Origin: Pseudomonas sp. LD120
GTDB lineage: Bacteria; Pseudomonadota; Gammaproteobacteria; Pseudomonadales; Pseudomonadaceae
Direction: 5' to 3'
Length of the DNA: 64,000 nucleotides
Assembly: GCF_009861525.1 (NCBI RefSeq)
Contig: NZ_WVHL01000001.1
Coordinates: 124,001 to 188,000, forward strand
Below the pieces are notes generated by a model. The model saw nothing but the letters and a program-made list of their open reading frames with translations, was not told the DNA's origin and made no database searches. The position numbers and the translations under genes were made by a program. Shown in pieces: positions 1 to 8,861 of the stretch (positions within the stretch are counted from its first letter, which is position 1; each line of letters opens with the position of its first letter).

Positions 1-2
1 AC

Positions 3-608
3 CACACATTGGCCGGCACCGTCGACTCGCAACGCATTGCCGCCATTGGCCATTCCCTGGGCGGTTGGACGGTTACCGCGCTGGCCGGTGCCCGCTACAG
101 CGCACAACGCTACCTTGAGGAATGTCGGCTGCATCCCAACCCGCGCCTGTGCGCACTGGCGCCAGAGCTGGGGATCACCCCGGAGCACCAAGGCCCTCTC
201 GGCGCAGACCTGCGGGACCCGCGGGTCAAGGCGGTCATCTCGCTGGACCTGGGGTTCGCCCAAGGGTTCACCCCCGAGAGTTTGTCGACGCTGAAGACAC
301 CGATCCTGGTCCTGGGAGCCGGGGAGAACATCGCGGACATGCCCCTGGAAGAGGAGTCGGGCTATCTGAACGCCCATCTGGCGTCCCCGCCTTCGCGCTT
401 TCAGGTCCTGGCCGATGCCAGCCACTTCAGCTTCATGCAAGTCTGCAAGCCAGGCGCCGTGGCCCTGCTCAAGAAAGAGGCACCCGGGGATGAAATTATC
501 TGCCGCGATGGCGAGGCTGGTGATCGTCAGGCCATCCACCGGCAGGTGGCAAAGCTGATCGGCGACTTTCTGGATCAGTGGCTTACCGGCCAACCAGCGG
601 CCGACTGA
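3..608 (+). CDS. Alpha/beta hydrolase, dienelactone hydrolase-like (5' end outside window)
   Basis: This is the C-terminal part of a serine hydrolase; the reading frame is open from the window edge, so the true start lies upstream. The nucleophile elbow GHSLGG sits near the start of the visible part, and DASHF about 120 residues later probably carries the catalytic His. The sequence resembles the predicted dienelactone hydrolase group (COG4188), whose members often act on small esters. Cysteines around CRLHPNPRLC suggest, but do not show, an exported enzyme. The substrate is unknown. The gene converges on the yedA-like gene, whose stop lies directly against its own. Confidence 0.75.
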   Translation, partial: HTLAGTVDSQRIAAIGHSLGGWTVTALAGARYSAQRYLEECRLHPNPRLCALAPELGITPEHQGPLGADLRDPRVKAVISLDLGFAQGFTPESLSTLKTPILVLGAGENIADMPLEEESGYLNAHLASPPSRFQVLADASHFSFMQVCKPGAVALLKKEAPGDEIICRDGEAGDRQAIHRQVAKLIGDFLDQWLTGQPAAD

Positions 609-1517
609 TCAAGCCACCTCTTGCTGAGGGGCGACTTTCGGCTTGCGCCACTGGGGCAGGCCGATCAGCACCACCGCGCTGATGATCACCAGCATCGCCA
701 GGGCTTCTTCGATACCGATGGTTTCGCCAACAAAGACAATCCCCAGCAGCACCGCCACCGCTGGATTGACGTAGGCATAGCTGGTGGCCGCTGCCGGCCG
801 CACGTGCTTGAGCAGGTACATATAGGCGTTGAAAGCGATGATCGAGCCAAAGCCGGCCAAGTAGGCCAGGGCCAGCCAGCCTTCCAGGGGCGGCAAGGCC
901 TCCAGGTGTTCGCCGCTCAAGACGCTGCCAATCATCAGCACCACACCACCGACGAGCATTTCCGCAGCGCTGGCCATGGCGCCTTGGGGCAGCGGCAAAT
1001 GTCTGCTCCACACCGAGCCAAAGGCCCAAGCCGCCGCGGCGAACAGCAACAGCGCAGCCCCCAGCGGGCTGGACTGCAGGTTGGACCCCAGATTGAGCAT
1101 GCCAATGCCAATCATTCCGAGGATGATCCCGGCCCACTCCAGGCGCGTATTGCGAGCGCCCCAGAAATAGCCGCAAAGCAAGGTGAACAGGGGCACCGTG
1201 GCCACCGCCAGCGCCGCCACGCCGGAGGTCACCCCAGAGTGTTCGGCCAACGTCACCGCTCCATTGCCGCAACTGAGCAGCAAGACGCCAATGATCCCGG
1301 CGGCCTTCCATTGCGCCCAGGTCGGCGCCGGTACGCCACGCCAGCGCAGAAAGCCGTACATCAGGCAGCCGGCGATGATGAAACGCACGCCGCCGAGCAT
1401 CAGCGGCGGCCAGTATTGAACCCCAATGCGAATCACTAGATAGGTCGAGCCCCAGATTACGTACAGGGCAAAAAAAGCAGCGATCAACGGCAAGGGAAAA
1501 CGGCTTTGGCCAGGCAT
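609..1517 (-). CDS. yedA: DMT-superfamily exporter, EamA family (YedA-like)
   Basis: A 302-residue inner-membrane protein with about ten hydrophobic segments arranged as two EamA domains. The opening FALYVIWGSTYLVIRIG and the later SYAYVNPAVAVLLG are hallmarks of this family and match the pattern of E. coli YedA closely. Proteins of this group export small metabolites or drugs with proton coupling, but the substrate of YedA is not established. It starts at ATG and stands alone on the minus strand, with about 165 bp to the next minus-strand gene end. Confidence 0.85.
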   Translation of the reverse strand: MPGQSRFPLPLIAAFFALYVIWGSTYLVIRIGVQYWPPLMLGGVRFIIAGCLMYGFLRWRGVPAPTWAQWKAAGIIGVLLLSCGNGAVTLAEHSGVTSGVAALAVATVPLFTLLCGYFWGARNTRLEWAGIILGMIGIGMLNLGSNLQSSPLGAALLLFAAAAWAFGSVWSRHLPLPQGAMASAAEMLVGGVVLMIGSVLSGEHLEALPPLEGWLALAYLAGFGSIIAFNAYMYLLKHVRPAAATSYAYVNPAVAVLLGIVFVGETIGIEEALAMLVIISAVVLIGLPQWRKPKVAPQQEVA

Positions 1518-1682
1518 GGGGAGCAGCTCGAAAACAGGCAGGGAGGAAGCGCCATTCTAGAAATCCGCTGCGGATAACTTAAGTTACAAAAGCTGTCTTT
1601 AACGCCAGTACACTTTCCACCACCCGACATTCAAGAGCGGTGCACGCCCTCCCTAAAGGCGTCACGCTAAACACCCGCCCAG

Positions 1683-2294
1683 TCAGAAACCGCGCTGACG
1701 CTTGAGGTGCTCGGAAATTTTCGCGGCGGGGACTTTCTGCAATTTGCACAAAAAGTCGTGGGACAGCTCGCGCAAGCCATGCTTCTGCCGTAACTCGCCG
1801 GCCAGGTGTGCCACCAGGTTGGCGGCCATTTCCGCGTCGGCCATGGCCCGGTGCGCCTGACCAGTGTGGGGCAGGCCGGCGTACTGAGTCAGGGTACCCA
1901 GTTTGTGATTGGGCGCCGCCGGCATCAGGCGCCGGGCCAACAGCAGCGAACAGGCAAAATTCTGCAGGCGGGTACGCTTGATCCGCCCCAGCTCGAAATC
2001 CCAGAATTTCTGGTCGAACGCCGCGTTGTGGGCCAGCAACGGCGTGGTGCCGACGAACTCGTTGACCTCGTTCATCACCTGCTCCGCTGGCGGGGCACTG
2101 CGCAGCATGGCGTTGCTGATGCCGGTCAGTTGTTCGATAAAGCCCGGCACCCGCACCCCGCCGTTCATCAGGCTCTGGTAACGCTCGACGATGCGCCCCT
2201 GCTCAAGGATCACCACGGCGATTTCCGTGGCCCGGCAGCTGCTGCTTGGGGAGATCCCAGTGGTTTCAAAGTCGATGACCGCAATACGTTCCAA
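1683..2294 (-). CDS. 3'-5' exonuclease, DEDDh (DnaQ-like) family
   Basis: A 203-residue exonuclease-fold protein. Exo I is IDFETTG near residue 8, Exo II is HNAAFD near residue 90, and Exo III is HRAMADAEM with the His of the DEDDh subclass. These residues bind the two metal ions that cleave DNA or RNA from the 3' end. There is no polymerase domain, so it is a stand-alone nuclease like DnaQ or RNase T rather than PolC. The start is TTG. It lies 27 bp downstream of the NYN-domain gene on the same strand, so the two are probably co-transcribed. The natural substrate is not known. Confidence 0.85.
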   Translation of the reverse strand: MERIAVIDFETTGISPSSSCRATEIAVVILEQGRIVERYQSLMNGGVRVPGFIEQLTGISNAMLRSAPPAEQVMNEVNEFVGTTPLLAHNAAFDQKFWDFELGRIKRTRLQNFACSLLLARRLMPAAPNHKLGTLTQYAGLPHTGQAHRAMADAEMAANLVAHLAGELRQKHGLRELSHDFLCKLQKVPAAKISEHLKRQRGF

Positions 2295-2321
2295 ACCTGT
2301 GCAGCTCCGTATAAAAAATGA

Positions 2322-2801
2322 TCAGTTTTTCAACAGCAAGGCGCCTTCAATCGGCACATAACGCGTGGCTGCGCGAATCAGCGAGTTGGCGGTCAACCCC
2401 GGCACACCATAAGCCACCGCACTGACCCCGTGCTTGTGGATGATACGCTCAAGCAACAGGTCGAAGTCGCCGTCGCCGGAGGCCAGCACCACTTCGTCGA
2501 CCTGGGCGGCAGCGTCCATGATGTCGATGGTGATGCCCACGTCCCAGTCGCCCTTGGCCGAGCCATCGCTGCGCTGGATGTAGGGTTTGAGTTTTACCGT
2601 GAAGCCCAGGTTGCGCAGGATCTGCTGAAACTGCTGCTGCTTGCTGTCACCGCGATCGATGGCATAGGCATAGGCTTCGACAATCTGCCCCTCTTTACTG
2701 ATGTCTGCCCACAGCGCCGCGTAATTGAAGTGACAACCGTAGGCTTGGCGGACGGTGTAATAGAGGTTCTGGACATCGGCGAACACCGCGATTTTTTTCA
2801 C
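2322..2801 (-). CDS. NYN domain (LabA/DUF88-like) protein
   Basis: A 159-residue single-domain protein of the NYN family, a PIN-like nuclease fold. Conserved acidic residues are visible in FADVQNL (residue 8), KGDWDVGITIDI and SGDGDFDLLL, and would form a metal-binding site suited to RNA cleavage. The start is GTG, with AGGA six bases upstream. It is the probable first gene of a two-gene unit with the DEDDh exonuclease. Family members are predicted ribonucleases, but activity of this one is inference. Confidence 0.85.
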   Translation of the reverse strand: MKKIAVFADVQNLYYTVRQAYGCHFNYAALWADISKEGQIVEAYAYAIDRGDSKQQQFQQILRNLGFTVKLKPYIQRSDGSAKGDWDVGITIDIMDAAAQVDEVVLASGDGDFDLLLERIIHKHGVSAVAYGVPGLTANSLIRAATRYVPIEGALLLKN

Positions 2802-2902
2802 CGCTAATCCTCATGGCGCAGCAGCGCGGGGGCTGGAACGGGGCTCAAGACCCGAAAAAAGTCGCCCAGTATGCCAGCCACAAGGAATGTTCCGCGAATT
2901 AT

Positions 2903-2932
2903 CGGTCCGGGGCAGACGTCTGCCCGGGACCG
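2903..2932 (-). terminator. 30-bp inverted repeat after the DUF2076 gene
   Basis: A near-perfect palindrome with 14-bp arms (one G-G mismatch) centred at 2917/2918, beginning 8 bp past the stop of the minus-strand DUF2076 gene. The RNA would fold very stably, but no U-run follows it, so it is either an atypical terminator or a 3'-end stabiliser. Confidence 0.45.
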
Positions 2933-2940
2933 ACGGAGCG

Positions 2941-3702
2941 TCAGACGAAGGAATCGTCGTCGGAAAAGAACGAGCTGTCGTCGTTGTCGTAGTCGGCGTT
3001 GCTCAAGCCGCCCTGGTCGTTGTTGCCCCAGGCGTCGTTGTTGGCCAGGCGTTGATCGTCATTGCCCCAACCGCTGTTATCGCTGACCGGCGCTGGTTCT
3101 TCCTGAATGACTTCAACGATTTCCTGCGGTTGCTGGTTGCTGTGGAACAGGCTGCTGATGCCCTGGGCCAGCATCACCCCGCCGGCCACGCCGGCGGCGG
3201 TTTTCAAAGCGCCAGCGAGGAAGCTGCCGGCGGCCGGTGCCGATTGCGGCGCATAGTTCTGCTGCGGGGCGCCGAAGTTCTGCTGGGGAGCCGCTCCGAA
3301 AGAAGAACGGGACGGTTCACGCCAGCCACCGCCGGAGGATGGCGCCACGCTCGGGGCCTGCGCGGGAGCCGCTTGCGACTCGCGGGAACCGCCGAAGATG
3401 CTCGACAGAAAACCACCACTGGCCGCCGGAGCCGGAGCGGCGGCCTGGGATCGAGCCTGCTGCAGTTCGGCCTGCAACTGCTGCACGTGCTGGCTCAATT
3501 GTTTGTTCTGCTCATCGAGGCTCTTGAGGGCAGCCTCCTGCACCAGGATCGCCTGGGTCATGAAATACCCGGCCGCAGGCTGGCGGTTCAGATGTTCCTT
3601 GATCCGCGCTTCGGCCTGGGCATCACGCGGGGCTGAATCCGTTTCGGCTTGCTGCAACCGTGAAAACAGTCCATCGATCAGGGTTTGTTCTTCGCTGTTC
3701 AT
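2941..3702 (-). CDS. DUF2076 domain-containing protein
   Basis: A 253-residue protein starting MNSEEQTLIDGLF, the conserved opening of the DUF2076 family. Residues 60 to 95 form a likely coiled coil (LDEQNKQLSQHVQQLQAEL). A flexible middle rich in Ala, Pro, Gln and Gly follows, then a short glycine-rich hydrophobic stretch, and the tail is strongly acidic (DNDDSSFFSDDDSFV). Some family members are described as periplasmic ligand-binding sensors, but no clear signal peptide is visible here and I do not assign a function. GAGGT lies upstream of the ATG, and a stable hairpin follows the stop. Confidence 0.8.
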   Translation of the reverse strand: MNSEEQTLIDGLFSRLQQAETDSAPRDAQAEARIKEHLNRQPAAGYFMTQAILVQEAALKSLDEQNKQLSQHVQQLQAELQQARSQAAAPAPAASGGFLSSIFGGSRESQAAPAQAPSVAPSSGGGWREPSRSSFGAAPQQNFGAPQQNYAPQSAPAAGSFLAGALKTAAGVAGGVMLAQGISSLFHSNQQPQEIVEVIQEEPAPVSDNSGWGNDDQRLANNDAWGNNDQGGLSNADYDNDDSSFFSDDDSFV

Positions 3703-3878
3703 GGCGACCTCTTTAGATTGCCGGTAAAAATCCGCTCCGCGGCCACAGGGCTGCGGTACGCACCAGTAATGGGGCAGGGGTCATAACTTTCAATGCTCTT
3801 TACCCAAGGTTTACGTTTGCTCCGAAGGGGCCCGCATCGGTTAAAGTGTGCAACCGCTTCGTCACTGCGACCCCTTCG

Positions 3879-4541
3879 ATGAATCCGTTAGATGTTCTGC
3901 GCGACGCCTTCTATTTCTTCCGCCGTAATCTCGGTCAGATCGCCCAGTTGTGCCTGCCCCTTGTGGTTCTTGAGGCGCTACTGCAGCAGGGTGTGAGCAG
4001 CGCCTTGGGCGCGGACGCCTTCCCTGGCTATGGCGTGGTGGTAGGCCTGTTGCTGTATCCGCTGTACACCGGCGCGCTGATTCTGTTTCTCGATGCCCGT
4101 ACCCGGGGTGAGTCGCCCCGCACCCGCGACCTGCTGGCCATGTCCCTGAGCCTGTGGCCGCGTTTTGCCCTGCTGACGGCCGTCAGCACGCTGCTGATCC
4201 TGCTGGGGCTGTCGCTGTATTTCATCCCCGGGCTGTGGCTGATGGTGGTGCTGGCCTTCGCTGAGTACTTGCTGGTGCTCAAGGGCATGACGCCGCTGGC
4301 GGCCATCAGCGAAAGCCTGCGTCTGAGCCGTGGGCATTTCCTGCGGATTTTGCTGTGCATCCTGGCGGTGATGGCCCCGCTGTGGTTGCTCAAGGGCGCC
4401 AGCGAAACGGCCTATCCCGAGCCACTGAACCCGATCCTGTCCCTGACCATCGACAGCGCCTACAACTTCCTGCAACTGTTCACCAGTGTGGTGCTGTTCC
4501 GCCTGTTCATGCTTATCAGCGAACAACCGGACCGGCGCTGA
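3879..4541 (+). CDS. YciC-family inner-membrane protein
   Basis: A 220-residue protein with about six transmembrane segments, opening MNPLDVLRDAFYFFRRNLGQIAQLCLPLVVLEALLQ in the manner of the UPF0259/YciC family. I chose the ATG at 3879 over an upstream GTG at 3846, because the intervening residues are not hydrophobic and are not family-like. It is divergent from the DUF2076 gene across a 176-bp gap. The function of YciC is unknown. Confidence 0.75.
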   Translation: MNPLDVLRDAFYFFRRNLGQIAQLCLPLVVLEALLQQGVSSALGADAFPGYGVVVGLLLYPLYTGALILFLDARTRGESPRTRDLLAMSLSLWPRFALLTAVSTLLILLGLSLYFIPGLWLMVVLAFAEYLLVLKGMTPLAAISESLRLSRGHFLRILLCILAVMAPLWLLKGASETAYPEPLNPILSLTIDSAYNFLQLFTSVVLFRLFMLISEQPDRR

Positions 4542-4629
4542 TGCGTCCCGCGGCCGCTCTGCCCCTTGGGTAACGGCCGCACGCTCGGTTATGCTCCGAC
4601 GCACTCCTGCAACGCCATAAGCCGAGCCG

Positions 4630-5706
4630 ATGATCCGTCTACTTCGCGTCACCCTGTTGAGCCTGTTGCTGATCGGCGCCCTGCTGATCGGCCTGATCTA
4701 CAGCCTGACCTGGCGTGCGCCGGCCAAGCAGACCCAGGCCGTCAATTGCAACGCCCAGGCCTTGCCGCTGGTGCCCGGACAGGCCCTGAAAGTGATGACC
4801 TGGAACCTGCAGTACCTGGCGGGCAAACGCTACGTGTTCTGGAACGACCAAGCCCGGGGCGAGGATGAACGCCCGACGCTCGAAGACATGGCCTTCAGCC
4901 TCGACGAAGTGGCCCGAGTCATCCGCGACGAGCAACCGGACCTGGTGCTGCTGCAAGAAGTGGACAACGGCGCCAAGGCCAGTGCCTATCAGGATCAACT
5001 CAAACTGCTGCAAGAGCGGGTCGCCGATCTCTATAGCTGCAGCACCCAGGCTTACGACTGGAAAGCCGATTTCATTCCCTCCCCGCACATTTTTGGCAGC
5101 GTCGGCCGACAACTGGCGACCCTCAGCCGCTACCGCATCGAACACGCCGAACGCCTGCAACTGCCCGTAGCCCCCGGTAACTTCATCAGCCGTCGGTTCC
5201 AACCCCAGAACGCCCTGCTGCTCAGTTACCTACCGCTGAGCGACGGCGGCCAACTGGTGGTGCTGAACACACACTTAGAGCTCGCACGCCAACCCGATGA
5301 GACCCAGCCCAAGCAGTTGGCCGCCATTAGCAAAGTGTTGGACAAACTGGAGGGCCGAGGCACGCCCTGGCTGATCGGTGGCGATTTCAACCTGCTGCCC
5401 CTGGGCCAGTACCAACGCCTGGACGAGCTGCAGCGCACGCCCTACGGCGCCGATAGCCCGCTGCACTTGCTGTGGGAGAAGTACCCGATGATCCCCAGCA
5501 ACACCCAGGCCAGCGGGGTCAACCGCGCCCACTGGCTGACCCACTACCCCAACGACCCGAACCTCAATGGCCCGGATCGCACCGTCGACTACCTGTTCTA
5601 CAGTCCGCGCTTGAAGCGCGTCGAATCCCGGGTGCGCCAGGATGACACCCTGCGCATCTCCGACCATCTGCCGGTGCTCGCGCGGTTCCTGTTGCCGGCG
5701 CTGTAA
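4630..5706 (+). CDS. Endonuclease/exonuclease/phosphatase family protein
   Basis: A 358-residue protein with one N-terminal membrane anchor or signal segment (residues 4 to 26) followed by a complete EEP fold. The signature blocks appear in order: MTWNLQYL, LLQEVDN, LNTHLEL, GGDFNLLP and SDHLPVLARF, supplying the metal-binding Asn and Glu and the catalytic Asp/His pair. This fold is shared by nucleases, sphingomyelinases and inositol phosphatases; with a membrane or periplasmic location a phosphodiesterase acting outside the cytoplasm is plausible. It converges on hrpB. Confidence 0.82.
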   Translation: MIRLLRVTLLSLLLIGALLIGLIYSLTWRAPAKQTQAVNCNAQALPLVPGQALKVMTWNLQYLAGKRYVFWNDQARGEDERPTLEDMAFSLDEVARVIRDEQPDLVLLQEVDNGAKASAYQDQLKLLQERVADLYSCSTQAYDWKADFIPSPHIFGSVGRQLATLSRYRIEHAERLQLPVAPGNFISRRFQPQNALLLSYLPLSDGGQLVVLNTHLELARQPDETQPKQLAAISKVLDKLEGRGTPWLIGGDFNLLPLGQYQRLDELQRTPYGADSPLHLLWEKYPMIPSNTQASGVNRAHWLTHYPNDPNLNGPDRTVDYLFYSPRLKRVESRVRQDDTLRISDHLPVLARFLLPAL

Positions 5707-5764
5707 ACCGCACGCCAGTGGCGCATAACCAGTAACCGCTGCCGCGCAGTACCGGGATTCGCGA

Positions 5765-8284
5765 TTATTTGCGCGGTTTGACCCGCGCCGTGGCTTGCGC
5801 GATCAGTGGGTCATCCGGCCAGTAATGCTTGGGATAACGGCCCTTGAGGTCTTTCTTCACCTCGGCATAGGTGCTGCGCCAGAAGTTGGCCAGGTCCTGG
5901 GTGACTTGCACCGGACGCCGCGCCGGGGACAACAGGTGCAGTTTGACCACCTGCCGACCGCCGGCGATGCGCGGGGTGTCCGACAGGCCGAACAGCTCTT
6001 GCAGGCGCACCGCCAGAATCGGCGGTTGCTCGCTGTAGTCCAGGCGGATCGAAGACCCCGAAGGCACGCTCAGGTGATGCGGGGCCAGTTCATCCAGGCG
6101 CTGGGGCAACGGCCAGGGCAGCAGGTTGTGGACCATGCTGGCCAGCTCCAGGTTGGCAAAGTGGCTGAGGCGCGAGACCTTGCCCAGGTACGGCTGCAAC
6201 CACTGCTCCAGGTTTTCGAGCAAGGCGGCATCGCTGACATCCGGCCATTGGCTCTCGCCCTTGTCCGCCAGATCGAGCTGCCGCAACAACATCACCCGGG
6301 CCTGCCACTGGCGCAGCTCCGGGGTCCAGGGCAACAGCTCCAGGCCCTTGCGCCGCACCAGATTGACCAGAGCCTGGCTGCGGGCGGATTCGTCCAGGCC
6401 GCTGAGCGGCTCGCGGCTGAGCACCAGTTCACCAACCTTGCGCTGGCGCTCGGCGCGCAACACGCCTTCACGCTCATCCCAATCCAACTGGTCGACGCTA
6501 CGCACCTGTTCGGCCAGTACCGTATCGAACAACCCCGGATCAAAATCCACCGCCAGATAGATGCGTTCCTCACGCTGCCCCTGCCGACTGCCGAGATCAG
6601 CAATCACTAGCCAGGGCTGCTTCATCAAATTATCGGTCTCGCTGAACAGTGCCGCACGACCGTTGGCCAAACGATACTCAGCGCCGCCAGGGCGCCGCTG
6701 CTGGGCGACGCGGTCGGGATAAGCCAGGGCCAGCAAGGCCCCAAGCCAGCGAGGATGTTCCGGATCGGCCACGGCGGCCTCGGGCTGCCCGCGCAAATAG
6801 CCACGGTATTGGCGCGCCAGGTGTCGCGCTCGTTGCACGCCACCCTGGGCGCCACGGGCCGCGCGCTCAGCTCCCGAGAGCAGTACCAGGCGGCTGTGCA
6901 GATCGGCGCCAGCGCCGCGCAGGATGTCCCGCTCGCCGAGCAAGGCCGCAACATCACAGGCCATTTGCGCCAGCCCCAGGGACTGGCCGCGCAGCAACAG
7001 GTGAGCAATCCGCGGATGGGCCGGCAGCTCGGCCATGGCCTGCCCGTGACGGGTCAACGTGCCGTCGTCGTTGAGCGCGCCAAGGCGCATCAGCAGATCC
7101 TGGGCCTGGGCATAAGCGGCGCTGGGCGGCGGGTCCAGCCAGACCAGTTGGTTCGGGGTCACGCCCCAGCGCGCCAGTTGCAGGGCCAGGCCAGCCAGAT
7201 CAGCTTGGAGGATCTCCGCGCTGGCATAGGCCGCCAGTTGTTCCTGTTGATCGGCCGACCACAAGCGATAACAAACGCCGGGTTCCAGACGCCCGGCCCG
7301 GCCAGCACGCTGGGTGGCGCTGGCCCGGGAGATGCGCTGGGTGTCCAGCCGGGTCATGCCGCTGCCGGGATCGAAGCGCGGTACACGGGCCAGACCCGCG
7401 TCCACCACCACTCGCACGCCATCGATGGTCAGGCTGGTTTCGGCAATGTTGGTGGCCAGTACCACTTTGCGCGTGCCCGCGGGGGCCGGATCGATGGCGG
7501 CGCGCTGGGCCGTCAGATCCAGCTCACCGTGCAACGGACAGAGCAGGATCTCGCTGTGCTCGCCCAGGGATTCGGCCAACTGCTGATGAACCCGACGAAT
7601 CTCCGCCTGCCCGGGCAGGAACACCAACAGGCTGCCGCTTTCATCGTTGATGGCCTCCAACACGGTATTGACCACCCTGGGCTCGATGAACTCACCGGGC
7701 TGAAACGGCCGTCCCCAGCGCTGAGTCACCGGGAACATGCGACCCTCGCTGCGCACGATCGGCGCCTCGCCCAACAGCGCAGACAAACGCTCGCCCTCCA
7801 GGGTCGCTGACATCAGGAGGATCTTCAACGGCTGTTCGTCACGGAACAACTCGCGGCCATTGAGGCTCAGGGCCAGGGCCAGATCAGCGTCCAGGCTGCG
7901 TTCGTGGAACTCATCGAAGATCAGCAAGCCGACGCCTTCCAGGGCCGGGTCATCCTGCAGGCGTCGGGTAAGGATGCCTTCGGTCACCACTTCGATGCGG
8001 GTACGCGGGCCGACCTTGCTGTCCAGGCGGATGCGGTAGCCCACGGTTTCACCGACTGTTTCCCCCAGTTCGCTGGCCAGGCGCTCTGCGGCGGCCCGAG
8101 CGGCCAAACGCCGGGGTTCGAGCATGAGTATGGTTTGTCCGGCCAGCCAGTCCTGATCCAAAAGCGCCAAGGGCACACGGGTGGTCTTACCGGCACCGGG
8201 TGGTGCTTCGAGCACTGCTTCATGGCGGGCCGCCAGGGCTTCACGCAGTGCAGGTAAAACTTCATCAATTGGCAAAGAATTCAT
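5765..8284 (-). CDS. hrpB: ATP-dependent helicase HrpB
   Basis: An 839-residue DEAH-box helicase of the usual HrpB length. Motif I is APPGAGKTT, motif II is FDEFHERS (a DEFH variant typical of HrpB), motif III is SATL, and the C-terminal helicase motifs follow (TNIAETSLTIDG, QRAGRAGR). The long C-terminal region is the HrpB-specific domain. HrpB is a putative RNA helicase, not needed for growth in E. coli. A good ribosome binding site (TTTGGAG) precedes the ATG. Confidence 0.95.
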   Translation of the reverse strand: MNSLPIDEVLPALREALAARHEAVLEAPPGAGKTTRVPLALLDQDWLAGQTILMLEPRRLAARAAAERLASELGETVGETVGYRIRLDSKVGPRTRIEVVTEGILTRRLQDDPALEGVGLLIFDEFHERSLDADLALALSLNGRELFRDEQPLKILLMSATLEGERLSALLGEAPIVRSEGRMFPVTQRWGRPFQPGEFIEPRVVNTVLEAINDESGSLLVFLPGQAEIRRVHQQLAESLGEHSEILLCPLHGELDLTAQRAAIDPAPAGTRKVVLATNIAETSLTIDGVRVVVDAGLARVPRFDPGSGMTRLDTQRISRASATQRAGRAGRLEPGVCYRLWSADQQEQLAAYASAEILQADLAGLALQLARWGVTPNQLVWLDPPPSAAYAQAQDLLMRLGALNDDGTLTRHGQAMAELPAHPRIAHLLLRGQSLGLAQMACDVAALLGERDILRGAGADLHSRLVLLSGAERAARGAQGGVQRARHLARQYRGYLRGQPEAAVADPEHPRWLGALLALAYPDRVAQQRRPGGAEYRLANGRAALFSETDNLMKQPWLVIADLGSRQGQREERIYLAVDFDPGLFDTVLAEQVRSVDQLDWDEREGVLRAERQRKVGELVLSREPLSGLDESARSQALVNLVRRKGLELLPWTPELRQWQARVMLLRQLDLADKGESQWPDVSDAALLENLEQWLQPYLGKVSRLSHFANLELASMVHNLLPWPLPQRLDELAPHHLSVPSGSSIRLDYSEQPPILAVRLQELFGLSDTPRIAGGRQVVKLHLLSPARRPVQVTQDLANFWRSTYAEVKKDLKGRYPKHYWPDDPLIAQATARVKPRK

Positions 8285-8414
8285 GCTGGCTCCAAAACAG
8301 AGGCGCGAGTATAACGGCGAACTGCCTGGGGTTAATCATGGTCTGAGTGCTGATCGACAAGCCTCAACACCCCGCCCCGCTCCCCTTTGCTTTCGTGCTT
8401 GCTAGGAGATATCC

Positions 8415-8834
8415 ATGCGTATTCCCCACCGTGTCATTGGCGGCATTCTGGTGACCACACTGCTGAGCCAACTCACCGCCTGCGGTTCGATCTTCTTCCC
8501 CGATCGGCGCGGCCAGATCGACGGCAAGATCGATCCTGTGGTCGTAGCGTTGAATGCCGTGGGCCTGCTGTTCTATGTGATTCCCGGCCTGATCGCCTTT
8601 GGCGTCGACTTTGCCACCGGAGCGATTTACCTGGAACCGGGCAAGACCGCGCAAATCGCGCCAGAAAAACTCCAGCAGGCCATAGGCGCTGACGGTAAAG
8701 TCGACAACCGCAAACTGCAGGCCATTCTGGAAAGCGAACTGGGGGGCCGCTTCCCCCTGGACGACCCGCGCCTGATCCAGCACAAGGGCAGCGTGCAACA
8801 ACTGGCGCTGTACGGCCTGCAACCTGCGGCCTGA
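8415..8834 (+). CDS. Small lipoprotein of unknown function
   Basis: A 139-residue protein with a signal peptide ending in the lipobox LTAC, so the mature N-terminus would be a lipidated Cys at about residue 22. A central hydrophobic stretch (VVALNAVGLLFYVIPGLIAFGVDF) could insert in a membrane. Homologues in Pseudomonas are sometimes labelled polyribonucleotide nucleotidyltransferase, which nothing in the sequence supports. It is probably co-transcribed with the cation transporter 27 bp downstream. Confidence 0.8.
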   Translation: MRIPHRVIGGILVTTLLSQLTACGSIFFPDRRGQIDGKIDPVVVALNAVGLLFYVIPGLIAFGVDFATGAIYLEPGKTAQIAPEKLQQAIGADGKVDNRKLQAILESELGGRFPLDDPRLIQHKGSVQQLALYGLQPAA

Positions 8835-8861
8835 TAAACCCGTTCAAGGAAACCACCGTCG

